A stretch of DNA of 64,000 nucleotides from positions 13,254,001 through 13,318,000 of the forward strand of contig NC_092563.1 of assembly GCF_037975245.1 (NCBI RefSeq), read 5' to 3'. The stretch is from Apostichopus japonicus (taxonomy: Eukaryota; Echinodermata; Holothuroidea; Aspidochirotida; Stichopodidae). This document shows, piece after piece, positions 12,601 to 25,906 of the stretch. The first letter of the stretch is position 1. The number at the start of each line of letters is the position of its first letter. The position numbers and the translations under genes were made by a program. The notes under the pieces are model-generated. The model made no database searches, was not told where the DNA came from, and worked only from the letters and a program-made list of their open reading frames with translations.

Positions 12601-13928
12601 GATATTAGTATGACAATTAATATTAAAGAATAATGAAAGTTATCAATTACTAAGTACTTCAGGAGAAGTATCTAGGAATGTCGCTATCATAGTTCCATCT
12701 CGTTGCAATTTAACAAATTTGGATTAATAATCTGCTAAGTTTATTTGAATTTCCAGAAATGATCCAAACCTCAAGCAGTAAAATACCGTAACAAATATAA
12801 GGGTCTCAGTGAAAAATACTGAAAACTGACCTACCTAGCTGTTTCCACATCTAAGGGATTCAATCTAACATGGTGATTCAAGTTTCAATATTTGGACAAA
12901 ATTACCATGGATCAGTGAAAATTCAGATTGGCCAAAGAAATTGTTTTTTTTGTGTGTGTATGATGTAAAATTTAGGTTAACAGAATTTACAGGTTAAATA
13001 AAGCATTAAGAAATCAAATAGCTAGGATATATAACCTTTGTTGAACTCAAGGAAATGAAGTCTACCAGTTCAAAGCACTTAACATCAAAAGAGTCTTAAA
13101 CACAGAAGTGTTCACGGAAATGACGATTGATGATTCAGCTGGTATTGCAAAGTAACAGGCAAACTTAACTACCCACCAAACTATTTTAAAATTGTAATTT
13201 ATTCACAAATAAGTTTGATCGTGCAGCCCAAAAAAATTCAACTTTCTTTCACAACCTTCAACAAATTCTGACCAAATCAAAGGAAAAGTTTTATATAACA
13301 GTTTCCCTGGTCTGCCACTAACTTCTGAAGAATCAATTTTGGAAGGAACCAAGCTGGAAAATCACTGCAACATTTACAAACCAAATTTATTCATCACCCA
13401 ACTGGCCAAATTTCCCTTGAAATCTCTTCTTTGCCAATTTCGTGATTGTATAGAGACGTATTCAAGGTACTATCTTCTGCTTCCCCCCTCCAAAAAAAAT
13501 TCAATCCTTCATATCCCCTTCTCCCAACCAATTCTGGTTCAGATAGAGCCAACCATGATGGGAAGCCATATTCCCACTTGTAACATTGCTTGATTTGAGG
13601 ATCAACATTACAATATTTGAATTTATTTGAAACTGAAACGGATGATCAATACAAATAGTATGCACATGACCAAAGACCATCACAATGTACAATAGCTAAT
13701 ACTACAAAGAAGATCAATGATTTCTCAGTAGATCATTATTTTAAAGCTATTCCTGATTTTGAGAATAACTGCAGAAAACTCATATGCAAAACAGCAAATT
13801 TTCTACAAAGAAGCAACTTAAAATATTACAAAGAAGACGCTCATAACTCAAAATTTACTGATAAAGCAACAACTATATCATATAGGAAGTGGAAGCACTA
13901 AAAATGATATAACCATAGATAGCTCTCT

Positions 13929-13943
13929 CCCCCCCCCCCCCCC
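13929..13943. repeat. Poly-C tract (15 C)
   Basis: Uninterrupted run of 15 C following CTCTCTC. One of eleven G or C homopolymers of ten or more bases in this AT-rich window. Confidence 0.95.
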
Positions 13944-15992
13944 AAGAAAAAGTCAAAACTAATCTGTAAACACCAAAGGTTCAAATTACATAAGAGAGTA
14001 GCAGCATATCACTTCCAAAATCTGAAATAATTCATTTACTATTTGAAATCACATAATGAACAGGCTAGTGTATAGCAAAGCTGTTAGAAACGGCCAATAT
14101 GTCCAACACCTGGCATAACTACTTCTACTAGCAGTACTCGGAGAGAGAAATTCAAAGAACATGGATATGATTGACTTACTATGGAACAATACCCCAAATC
14201 TTGCCTTTCTCCTGTGTCCACATGGAAGAAGAAAAAAAAACCTTATTTTACTACGTACTTTGGCCGTCTCCTCCACTTGGCTCTCGAATCAATGGTCATA
14301 TTTCTGACAGTTATCACTACTACTGCAAGCCGGCTCTACAAACTGAGAACTGTGCCTACTGCTGTTAATGTCTAACAATGAAAAGCTTGTATTATGCATG
14401 TAGCATCCAATGAGTCACTCAACACTAATAGCAGCAGCTCTGCTATGCATTTGCTCCCTCCAGAAAAATATTCAACTAATCACATCTCAGCCTCTCCCTT
14501 ATTCTTTGCTGTTAGCTTCATGCATTAATCAAGACCAGAGGAGGCAGTCCTCCACACAGCCCAATGGCTGTGAATGCTAAGGATTGCAAGCAGGGACTAC
14601 CAGCATATTCTCTTCATGGCAGCAGCAGCAGCAGCCAGAGGCTTGTTGCAATATTATCGGTTTGTGGCAGAGGCTCTCCCTCTACTACTACAGTGGTAGC
14701 ATCAGTATCGTTATTTGCCCGTTGCCACTGCCGTTATCACTGAGGGCTGGCTGGCAGTGCTACGTTGAGAGTATAGTGCCGCATACTAAATTAAGTTGGC
14801 ATGTATTATGTGAGGGTATAGATGAGATACATGTACATGCTTAAAAAAAGGGAAGGAAGGACGTTGAGATCTGAACACTAGCTGGCACAACGATTGCTAG
14901 CGGTATACTCAAAGAAAAGAGCAATCCAATCGATTCAGGTTGTAACGTTTCTGCTTCGTCTTTGAATTATAAACCTACTGATTTTAAAACTCCATCCCGA
15001 CTGGCAACAGAAGAAATTCTTGTCTGAACAAGACTGAAATACATCTGATAAATAACGGCAATGAAAATGCCAACTTTTCATCTCCTTCTCTCAAATCTGA
15101 GGACTGACTTAATAAATCCATTGAAACAAATGATACAATAGTTATTTGGATAGATAAATGGCCAATTTTTCACCATAATAAAATGATATTTAAAAAAAAA
15201 AAGGTCCGAATCACCCATTCAGTTATAAACTATTAAACAGACCATCAAATAGAGTGTTACAAGCTAATATTTAATATGGAAGTTATATGTTCATTCTCCA
15301 TTTACGTAACCAATTCTTGATGAATTCTTATCCTTTAGTTTGTCTATTCAAAAATTCGTCCACCTACAGTAAATACTATCATTAAATACAATTAATGCAA
15401 ATTAGGCATCCTTTTATTAGAAGAACGAAGGAGGCATTTCAGACAAAGGTAGTTTAAATACGATCAAATACTTGTTATGGATGTTGTTCAATATTTAAAC
15501 ACTATTTGCTTTTAGTCAAGATCACAAATCAGATGAATATTTACTCCTGATATAACATGGACAATTTAAAGGGTAAAACCTTAAGTACATGTATCATACA
15601 ATTTCATCTTTGAAAGGCAGATGTATATCGCAGTATAATCACGTAGGCTCGCTTTGTGCTATATCATGTAATAAAAACACATACGTATGTACGTAGGCCT
15701 AAATTCATTATAAATATGACGTAGGTAGTGATTATTACGTAAGTACGTTATAATTACAACGTACATAAGTAATATTATCACATACGTACGTAATTAAACT
15801 ACTTTCCTAGAGAGTTTCCTAGAAAGGTGTTTTCCTGTGTTGTATTTAAACCATTGACTAAGTTCATTGCTCTAATTTCAATAATAAATATAATAATAAA
15901 TGACATTTTTTCAAGGTAAGTAGAGTCTGTAGCAAGAATACAAATTCTTGCAATAGCTTTCATATATTGACATACTGCACCCAAAGACAATG

Positions 15993-16217
15993 AATTGTAT
16001 CCTACCCTTAAATCTTGACAAAGTGATGAAGCCTAACCACTTCTATAGTAGACCTGCTATCGATGTCAAATTGTATCCTACTCTTAAATCTTAACAAAGT
16101 GATGAAGCCTAATCACTTCTATAGTAGACCTGCTATCGATGTCAAATTGTATCCTATCCTTACATGTTTATATAGGGGATAAAGCCTAACCACTTCTATA
16201 GTATACTTGCTTCTCGA
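15993..16217. repeat. 76-bp tandem repeat, about 3 copies
   Basis: Units start at 15993, 16069 and 16145 with AATTGTATCCTA. Each contains AAGTGATGAAGCCTAA, CACTTCTATAGTA and CTGCTATCGATGTC; the third copy is more diverged. The exact 76-bp spacing shows true tandem duplication. Confidence 0.92.
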
Positions 16218-16697
16218 TCTGAAACTTTGCAAATCTATAGTATTAAGATGTTTAATTAGACTTAATTTTATGTTACAACTACATGGATGAGAGTATTTAC
16301 TAACATTTCTACATTTACATGTTCTACATCCCGGTACTAGAGGTACACTAGAGGTGAAAATTAGCTATTGTTGATTCACAGTAGATCCTTTGCATAATTT
16401 CACTGATTAACAGGGTTGTTGGTCTCTTCTTAATAAAAAAAAAATGAAAAAATCATTACCATATATATGGTGGCACTGCTGAAATTAGAGTACTTCATTG
16501 TGAACAACACATAAAAGCTGCAGTTAAAGAGTTGGATTGGCCTATCTGGTGATATTCCAAAATTAAAGATAAAGCACAAGTCTAATATCAAAAGCTGCTA
16601 TATTTGTACTATAAAATCACCTCAGAACAAATGCATTCTACGTTATATATATAAGATTATTCAATTTGCAGGACTAATAGTCTCTAAGTATCAGCCA

Positions 16698-16780
16698 GGC
16701 TATTGTAACAGCAAACACTTAGTATTGATGAGTACCATCGGGCTATTGTAACAGCAAACACTTAGTATTGATGAGTACCA
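16698..16780. repeat. 43-bp tandem duplication
   Basis: GGCTATTGTAACAGCAAACA begins at 16698 and again at 16741. The copies are identical over 40 bases, so the duplication is recent. Confidence 0.95.
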
Positions 16781-17730
16781 ATTCATCTTTGCATGCTGTA
16801 TGGCTTGGGTCATAGGTATTCAACATGAACAACCTATGTTAATTGCTATAGCCTATAGATGCTAATTGCAGATTTTAAAGGTTCATCACTTTTGTCCTGC
16901 AAATGAGCTAAAATGTCAACCATTTTACTGACTCCAACCCTTAAAGCATTTGACCCTCTCTTTGACATTTTATCATCTAATTTTTAATCTCCATGTCTAG
17001 GAAATATGATGTGAATGGGACCATCCAGCAAAGCACACCCTTTTTAAAGCTTAAAAGTGCTTTCAGCATGATTAAATCCAGGAGCAATGCTAATGACCTT
17101 AACGATAGAGTCAAACTGCATAAATTGTTCAAATTCTTTGAGAAAACTAAACATATATACAAGTTACTTCTAACGAGGCAAATTTATTGGACATCTAACA
17201 GAACTTTGAAAACCCATCTTCAACTCGAGATACAGTACCCCATACTTGAAGAATCTTAGGACTAGAAATATGAATTACACATATAAGTCCCTGTCAAAAA
17301 TTAACAGCTTAAAAAAAATTCCGGTCTTCCCCCATACAAAAATGGATAACACATTATTTCATGACAAGTACATACGACCAATCTTCCTGCAATTTGAACA
17401 TTCAATCTACAGTACTCAAACTTCTGTATATATATTGGAATAACATGTTTCAACAATATGTCCACAGACCCACTGTCAGGAATGATCAACTATATGAAAC
17501 AATGTTGAACAATAATCAGACACTTGATCAAAACAGTACTTTAGAGAGGGGGGAGGCTTCAAACTTCAGCAGCATTCAACTGCAGCTTTCACTTTTCCTT
17601 TCGTTCGTTAAAAGGGGAAAGGTCAAATGATTCCACTATGGCTCATATATTGCACTGTATATACCCACACAAAATAACTATATATCCAAATAGGTTTTTT
17701 CCCCATGTTGTAAGATAATAGCAAACATAA

Positions 17731-18202
17731 GTTATAATCAATATCATGAAAAGCTTCATTAAAGGTATTAATCTGTAGTGAATGCAAAGACAGAAGCAAA
17801 ACAGGAAAGTTACTCTGTAATGTTCACTGAAGATAGAATGTATGTGGTAGTTACTAGTAAGGTAATAAACATTTCTCAGAAAATGTGTGGTTATAATCAA
17901 TATCATTAACAGTTTCATTAAAGGTATTAATCTGTAGTGAATGCAAAGACAGAAGCAACAAAGGAAAGTTACTTTGTAATGTTCACTGAAGAAAGAATGT
18001 ATGTGGTAGTTACTAGTAAGGTAATAAACATTTCTCAGAAAGTGTAAAGTTATAATCAATATCATTAAGTTTCATTAAAGGTATTAATCTGTCGTGAATG
18101 CAAAGACATAGAGGCAAAAAAAGGAATGTTACTCTGTAATGTTCACTGAAGATAGAATGTATGTGGTAGTTACTAGTAAGGTAGTAAACATTTCCCAGAA
18201 AA
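17731..18202. repeat. 159-bp tandem repeat, about 3 copies
   Basis: Units beginning GTTATAATCAATATCATT start at 17731, 17890 and 18049, exactly 159 bp apart, and run through TTCATTAAAGGTATTAATCT, GTTCACTGAAG, ATGTATGTGGTAGTTACTAG to a TTTCTCAGAAA-like end. Because 159 is a multiple of three, any frame open in one unit stays in register. This produces a 140-codon minus-strand frame at 17643-18065 made of 53-residue repeats. It is AT-driven and rich in Ile, Leu and Tyr, and I do not regard it as a gene. Confidence 0.93.
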
Positions 18203-21200
18203 TTTGGATATCTGTACCGCAGGGAAACTTAATTCATCTATGATATGCAGCCTTAACTGAAATCATATTTAAATTCATAAAAGAAAAATGCAGCTCATTT
18301 GACTCGATTAAGTCATGTTACATCTTGACTAGTTAATAGAAGTTTTGAGGGAAGTTGAATTCCAAGTAATTAGCATAGTTGGTAGAATTCTTTCAAAACC
18401 GCTGAATGATTATTTGAGATGTAATTTGAAACATGAATTTACTCCTACATACCTATAGCTATATATATAGAGGGCTTATCTCACAGAACGATTGATTTTT
18501 ATAACAAATGCTCTTACACATGCATCCATCACATCAATCAGTTTAGGAGGGGAACTTAAATTCAGTTGCACTACGTTCAATATAGACCATTGGTATCGAG
18601 TTTTTTCTAATGTTAACATTCTAGATTTAGGCTGAGAGATGAGGAAGTATTTCAATAAATAAAATACTGAATGATTTAAGCTATTACATTCAACTATGTC
18701 AGATGTACAAGCCCGTACTATCCTACCGTTGAATAATGTTCGGACAGGACCCTCTATATTAACAGAATATTACTTTCCACTAATGCTAAACCTTTCATTG
18801 AGAATGTATGGTTGACAGTAGATTCAACACACTATTGCTTTTGCTCAGGCTTAGAATCCTGCACCCCTTCCCATAGTAGGAGAAGGGGAATAAGACTAGA
18901 AAAGTCTCTACAGCTGGGCTCTCAAGGCCCACATTGATATCTCCACCATACAATTGCCAAATTAACTGACATTGACTGGGCAGAAATTAGTTGGAAAGAG
19001 AGATTTAACAGCGAGAGGAATTGTACCTCAAGAAAGAAACACAATCTCACAGATGGTGAGAGAGGGCTTCCAACAACTTCTATACTTTGAGAACCCATTA
19101 CAAATCAAACATGTTTGGCTTTATACTACTGCTTTGTAAGCATATTGAACAGTACCTAATTGTTCTCACTATCCAATTATCATGATTATGAAATCTTACA
19201 ATTTACCTCCCACAAAAAAGTGTGGAAGAAAAATTAGCCATTGCTTTCTGAATACTCTTTTATTAAATCACCTTGAGATTTGAAATTCTAGTGGTAAGCA
19301 TGAAATGAGTGGGGCATACATCTGCTTATCAAAGGAGCTAGTCCCTCAAAACAATTGCATTAATATTTATTACTGTTACTTTTGAATTTTCATACAAAAC
19401 TGGTAAACTAGCCCTAAAAAAAGGGTACAATCGATAATACACTTAAAAAAAAATTAATAAGGCCTATCACATATCAACTAATTGAAGGGATCATTTGATC
19501 AACAGGAAAATAACTGACAATTTACTGTTCAAAGCCAAGCAGAAAAGCAGAACCCAAGTCAAGACGTGTATAAAGAGGCTGATGCAATAAATGGGTGAGA
19601 ACCTGAAATTCTCCGACCAAAAAGTGGTTGAGACGTCTCGACATAAGGAATGACAAAGATCAAGAAGAAGAAGACAGGGAAAGAAAAAAAAAATGTCAAA
19701 CTCCAATAAGGAATATAGTCACTCCATAAATGGAAAAACAGGGACTAAATCCAAACTAGGCCATTCAAGATTTGAACTTTGTGACTCAAAATGGAGAATA
19801 AAAGGATAAACTTACTGCTCAATGAAAGCAAAAATCCAACTTTGCTATTACTGTAGTAGGTCCTGATTCACTCCTTCCAACATGTGACTGACTCGGGAGG
19901 AAAGAAGAACAGGATGGGGAAACAACTCTCCACACTTCCTGCGTTACTTTCCAGACTGTATGCATTGAAACCTCAATCCACCTTCCACCACTTGACATGT
20001 GCTTACAGTTAAAAAGTTATCCTATCACAGCTCTGCGCAACGACACATCAGAATCGGTTTCTAGCTTGTCCGCGTGTTACTTATTGGTGCTGAGTTCAGC
20101 TTTTTCCCGCCCTTTCTGAAACACATGACTGGGTTATGATTAGGTTCCCTGTGGTTTACCCCCTGTTTTCACTAACTAACAAGGCAGGGGTGTAAGGTCA
20201 CCCATACCAGCATTTTCACTCCCAGAAAGCTGACATTCCAAGCTGTATATCAAAAGAGATTTTTGTCAGGATTCTGGGCTGCTAAAGGTTTTGATGCTGC
20301 AGTAACACACCCTTTACACAATGTGTCAGTATGCTGACAACTGTACTGCTCTCTGCAGATTTATTGCTTGCAGTGCAAGATAGGAAAATGACAGTTAAAG
20401 CAGTATGATACATGTAGAAGGGTTGGGGAGGGAGATTCTAACATTGTATTAATTCAGAAATGAAATGAACAGAATTTAACATTCTAATCAAGCTAAAATA
20501 TGATTGAAGAATCGCTAATGGCCAAATCAAAAGCCTAATATTTAGTTAAATTCAATTGGTTAACAGGGATTTTAGTTCATAAACACTAGAAAATCAATAT
20601 TCTAATATATCATGTAGCTGCTTTTTAAATATAGAAAACACAGCTACAGGACCAACAATTTAAGGCATTAAAACCACATTTTCATTAGTTCATACAAAAC
20701 TGTGACAATTATTTGAGGGATCTAATATTTGCAAGTTTTCCTAAATTAATGATCAAAGAATGAAATGGGGATTCAGTAAAACATTGGAAACAAGACTGAT
20801 TTATCAGTAATACACTAGGTCCTGCATCTCCTGATCATGTGCTGATAACCTATAAAGAAGTTTCATGACTGGGTAATCATACCCTTTAGTTTTGTTACGT
20901 CAATTACCATGAGGGGAAAAAAAAATTACTGACTAAAAATAATGTCCATCCATAACATTATACTGCTTAAAACCAAGGGGTTATCCCTAACTCACAATTA
21001 CATTTTAGTCCAACTATCCTATAGTTTTTGTCTAGAGCTCCTTTGGGCCAGAGTGAAAATTTGACTCTATCTAGAGTGCCTTTAATTTGAGTTCTCTTTC
21101 TTGTTGGAACTTGGCATTAGGTCATTTGCATACACAAACAAGATTGGTCAAAGAAACAGAATAATAGTCAAACCCAGTGATGGATTTTTTGTAACTTGGC

Positions 21201-23284
21201 TGAAGGAACCAGGACATACACATTCAGAGGAGGGCTAACTTTGGCTACCCATGGCAGTGACTGATGGCATGGTTTGTATCTAATACATATTTATGCAATC
21301 ATCTGAAATGCTTACATCTGTGAACGTGGACTTTCAACTTCAGAGGGTGATGTATATATGCATCATTAAAGCGACTCATTTGAAATTCAATTATACTTAA
21401 ACATGTAATACTGTGTTATCTTCAAGGTGCATACCTCACGGTAGTGGTACCGATTTGATTTATCTGACACTATCATTTCTTTGTCGCACAACATTTTTAC
21501 AGTTATGTATTATCGCAATGCTGATACTATACACTTAACCTTTACAGTTTTTTTCCCCCACTGTTATAGTCCCTGAATTATGAGCGCAATGACTGTATAC
21601 TGTGTACCTTGTTAACTTAGTCACACTGTGATGTAAGAGTATAATATATGAACATATCCTACGTTGCTTTTTAATTCTCGTCACTGCAGAGTGTAATCTT
21701 TAACTATTGACTCCCAACAATATCTCCAGCTTTTTCAACCAGTAACGATACAACAGTGAAGGAAGCACCCATTCCTTCTCTCAGACTTCCCCGATCCACA
21801 GTACAGAAATAGGTCCCTCAGACAACATTGCCTTTGCCGTGTACAGATTCTGGCTATATTACTTTAACTAATGATACCAATCTGCAAATCTTGGAATGTG
21901 ACCCCTTGGCTAGATTTAATTTCTCTTTTCTGATCAGTGAAATCCAACACTCACTGACCTCGCCAGATCCCTACAGGCAACATAGCCTTTCCAATGCTGT
22001 CACACACAGTGTGGGCAAACAGCATGGTTCCCCAGAGGAAGCTAATCCAATAAAAGCAGAAGGGGGAAAAAAAATTGGAGGGAAAGTTTGGTGGGAAAAT
22101 TGGCTGGATGGAGAAATATGATAATGAAGTAAGGAATTGTTAGAAGCCCCCTGTAGGTCACTAAATAAACTATTTTGATGCAAAAATTCAAAAGAAATGT
22201 CTAATCCTTGGCTTTGTCTAATATTACCATTTCATGTCAATGAAACCTAAATTAAATTCTGCAAATACTCACAATTAAGTTACTTACAAGCAGAACAATA
22301 AGCCCATGTTCTATCTAGAAGGCACCTACCTTTGACATTTTGAAAGGTACAATCAATCTCTGGCACATGTCAAGTCTGTGTGAGCGAATTTTCTAAGGTT
22401 TCTGTTAATGTTATAACGTGCAAATATTTTATTCAGGAAAGGAGAGCATGAATTTCCAACAATATGAATGACGGAATTAGTAGTGGCAGTCATATTTTGA
22501 AGCTAATGAAAATTAATGTAAAAATTGATTTCCCACCAAATACTTGGAATACAACCGTAAATGATTCAAAGAAACTTTGAATGTCATTCATAGGAAATCT
22601 GCATTGGTTTTACAGCAACTTTGTGAGCTGAGTTACTTAACCTCTCATAGGTTCAAAGAGTACAATTCTATGGCAAAACACAGCTCGTTAGCTTAATTAC
22701 TTCACCCAGCTCTTACATCATGAATCAGATGATAATGTCAAGAACTTCAATTTTTTTTTTTTTTACAATCCCAATTTTGGTCTTTGTCTGTTGAATCGGT
22801 GACAGACTTGTAAGGGCAGAATGATATCACTGATTGCTTGTTAATTAACCTAATTAAGCTTCGTAACATAGAAACATCTAGAAGGGCAAGACCCAGTATA
22901 ATCTTACTTTAAAAAGCAAAAAGTCAACAGGTTTGGTCAATTTGCTGGAAAATGGACAGCAATTACAAGAGAGCCAGTCCTCGAGCTGAAGATTATATGT
23001 TTTATGAATCTTATCTCACATCTCAATACTTTCTTAGCAAACATTTTCTCCACACTTGCAGAGGTGGAATAAAAGCATCTACAGGATACCATTGCACCAC
23101 GAGCAGACACACTGGACAATTGCTGTTCTTATAAATTAATAAAAGTATTACCTTCCACACATATGTTGGGTATACATTACCCTTTGTGTTGATAAATATT
23201 AGTAACAATCAAAATAAAATAAAACTGTTAGCAAACTGCTTATCCACTAGAGAGCCTGTGTAAGAGAATGTGTAAAATTAAGTT

Positions 23285-23321
23285 GGTCTGACGTTTCGAT
23301 CCTAGCAGGATCTTCTTCAAA
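23285..23321 (-). mobile_element. Penelope-like element remnant with hammerhead-type core
   Basis: On the minus strand the sequence reads TTTGAAGAAG, hairpin GATCC-TGCTA-GGATC (positions 23312 to 23298), then GAAACGTCAGACC. Hairpin followed by GAAAC is the stem II plus GAAA core of the minimal hammerhead ribozymes known from the terminal repeats of Penelope-like retroelements. The expected CUGAUGA is degraded to UGAAGA here. No GIY-YIG or reverse-transcriptase reading frame is evident nearby, so this is a decayed terminal fragment of uncertain length. Confidence 0.6.
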
Positions 23322-25505
23322 GGCTAAATGACAGGTAACAGTAACAGAAGGGACACATAAATATAAGTAGCTAGTCTTTCTTCTTGTAAGCATCCCTTTG
23401 ACATTAAAATTTGCATTATTTAATGGTCTATGGACACCTATGAACAATATTGTCCTAATCACTCTAATAGGCATTATAGAAATCATGAAATTAGCTGCAA
23501 CTCCCATCAAAATCCATCAAAGATTGACCATTTTACAAGTCTTTCCTTAATTCTAGTTTCATTTATGAATAAACATTAGCTAATTATACACACTAATCAT
23601 GTAAAGGGAGTGACTGCCTAACTTTCTGTTATGTTATTGCTTTGTTTTTACAACCTTCGTTTCGAGGACACTGAACTCAGGTTCATGGCCTAAGGTGACT
23701 TTTGGAATTATTTTTTGTCTTCTTTGAAAAGAGAAACTTCACATTATTCAAATAATATATATGTGGGCATGCAATTAGCGGTTAAATTATTTAGGGTTAT
23801 ACATTAGAAGTTATGATGAGCGCAACACTTCACGTCATAGTTCACACAAATTTGTTGAGTTTCTCATCTTTATCAAAACTTTGAAATGCGTTTATCTTGG
23901 AAACGAAAGGAGCTTTTCGAAAACAGATTTTGAATGAGATTATCAAACACATCAAATGAACTGACTATGGGGCAAACTGGCTAGGTTTCCGTGGTACTTT
24001 ACTACTAGTACTTTACTACACAAGGTACAAAACAGCCACTTACATTCCATTTCAGTGACTTCAAGGCTATTAACAACATCTACTGTATATGATCATTAAG
24101 CTGTGCCAGCATTACTCATTAGGAAAGAAGCATATAATTTTGAAAAATATTTTACTGTTAGCTTCTATAACGAGCACATCATATTAAAACTGGACACCTA
24201 ATTTTCAGCAATACCTGCCTTTGACTCTATGGATTTTGTCTTGAATTATGAGTATTACGTATAGTGCTACATGTGTCTACTATATTCATAGCTACATTCA
24301 ATGATAACAATAACAACACTCCAGGAACTGCCCTATATGAAGTAAAACAAATGCCAGGAAAAATTAATCCCCCTCAAAATAAGAAAATAAACACTGCCTA
24401 GATGTTACAAGGGTCAAATTGCATTTAAACATATATGGAAAGATGTACATATAGCAATTTTGTTTTACTGCAGCAAAAAAAAAAAAAAAAAAATCTTTTT
24501 CGTGTTTTTATAATATATATATTTTTTTTAGATCAATACAAAATGTACAAAATGTTAAATCTACCTACACAAACTCTGAACGGTAAATTACTTGCCCTGG
24601 ATGAATGACAGTTTGTGGCTACAGATGCAATACTTGGTTATGATCTCTCTCCCTGTCAATTTCAATCTCAAAATGAAGGAGTAACCACTTAGCTGATTAT
24701 AGGTAAGATGTTTTTTAAATTGAAACAGATCGGCTGTACATACGCCCGCCCCCGCGCTGCATTCACTATCACAATGCCTTTTGGGGGGGGGGAACACTTG
24801 TGTTCTGTTGTCTTTTGGTGTCTCTTTCTGTTTTCGTTTTGATTTGAAATTGTGATTCCAGCATGATATCGTTGTTTCCAGAATAGGTAATTGTCATATT
24901 TAAAGGGAGCTGAACGGTTTGAGAGATTGACAGCGGAAAAAACCAAAGGAATTGCACGTTATCGTTAGCAGTGCATAAGGTGTAACTCTGATCAGGAGAA
25001 GATGGAGAATTTTGGCAGGATTATTGCAGGGCAGACTGCTAGAGCCCAGCAGTTATCATACAACCTTATTTAAACATGCACATAAAAAACAAGTACTGCA
25101 AAGAATGGAACCCAAAATCTGTCTAGTTACATCCTGCATGGCGAGGTCGAGCTGATTGACCAACATCAAAGCATTTCTGACAAGCTCACGCGATATTTTG
25201 CAAAACTTGGACGAATCCTCTAAACCGAACTACAAGACCTATTTTTAAGGTGACTGAGTTATGGAACGTGAAAGAAATACAATCGAGAAAATTTCATGCC
25301 CCACAAATTTAATGGAACGTTCTGTCGTTCCATTTTGACCTTTCTGACGTTTCTGCACAAATTTCATCATTCATGGGCTGAATCTCAGTGAACTACTTAC
25401 TACATAAAACAGATTACATGTTTCTATGGACCTGCTCTCTCCAGTAAATAAAATAAAGTTTGCATCACATTTTGACAAATTCATAACATAATGCAGCTTC
25501 AAGAG
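23322..25505. other. Non-coding stretch
   Basis: No exon recognised. Contains a poly-A run (about 24475-24493) and a 10-base poly-G run (24783-24792). Confidence 0.5.
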
Positions 25506-25513
25506 AGTCCACC
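25506..25513. repeat. Left 8-bp target-site duplication of hAT element
   Basis: AGTCCACC, repeated exactly at 25899-25906 on the other side of the element. Confidence 0.9.
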
Positions 25514-25898
25514 CAGTGACGGAGCGTCCATACAGTCAGAGGGGGCGGATGACCTCCCTGACGGACTCAAATGGACTGCTGGCGCCCTTTTCAGCTTTTT
25601 AACACTTGTTTCTTATTTGCGATTATTGACTTTTTTATTGCGCTCTCAAATACCTATTGACATTTGTCACATTTTGTTGATGTAATTTTCTGACAAAATG
25701 GCGATGACACCTATTAATTCTTTATCTGCAAATTAGCAAGGCTCTGAAAGGGTCATTTCCGGCGATCTAGGGAGAATATTTACTCAAAAAAATTCTGTAC
25801 GCTCCGCGCCAACTTGTGGTGGCGCTCCACTTAGGGTCGAAAGCGCCCCTACAGACCATTCTCGCCCCCCCTGAACAATACCCCTAGCTCCGCCACTG
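25514..25898. mobile_element. Non-autonomous hAT-type DNA transposon (385 bp)
   Basis: The ends CAGTGACGGAGC (from 25514) and GCTCCGCCACTG (to 25898) form a 12-bp inverted repeat with one mismatch. The element is flanked by an exact 8-bp direct repeat AGTCCACC (25506-25513 and 25899-25906). An 8-bp target duplication with CAGTGGCGGA-like ends is the hallmark of hAT elements. The interior is more GC-rich than its surroundings and has no transposase, so the element was mobilised in trans. The intact duplication implies a fairly young insertion. Confidence 0.9.
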
Positions 25899-25906
25899 AG
25901 TCCACC
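25899..25906. repeat. Right 8-bp target-site duplication of hAT element
   Basis: AGTCCACC, exact match to 25506-25513. Confidence 0.9.

Larger units (their letters stand above)
7003..23284. other. Non-coding stretch upstream of PPP4R1 exon, probably intron 1
   Basis: About 16 kb with no convincing exon on either strand. If PPP4R1 is organised as in human this is part of its first intron, or intergenic if the first exon is nearby. It contains short tandem duplications (9186-9250, 9628-9683), a TACGTA-rich patch (15680-15793), three tandem arrays (15993-16217, 16698-16780, 17731-18202) and poly-C runs at 8182-8191 and 13929-13943. A CpG-richer patch near 19990-20110 precedes a good minus-strand donor (GTAAGTTT at about 19814) and could be a non-coding first exon; open reading frames there stop before the donor. 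Confidence 0.5.

Noticed and set aside
14584-14844. Plus-strand open frame with a Gln run from CAG repeats
   Set aside because: The short CAG run alone gives the protein-like look; no splice context and random sequence around it.
17643-18065. 140-codon minus-strand frame with internal 53-residue repeats
   Set aside because: Fully explained by the 159-bp satellite; AT-driven composition (Ile, Leu, Tyr, Phe).
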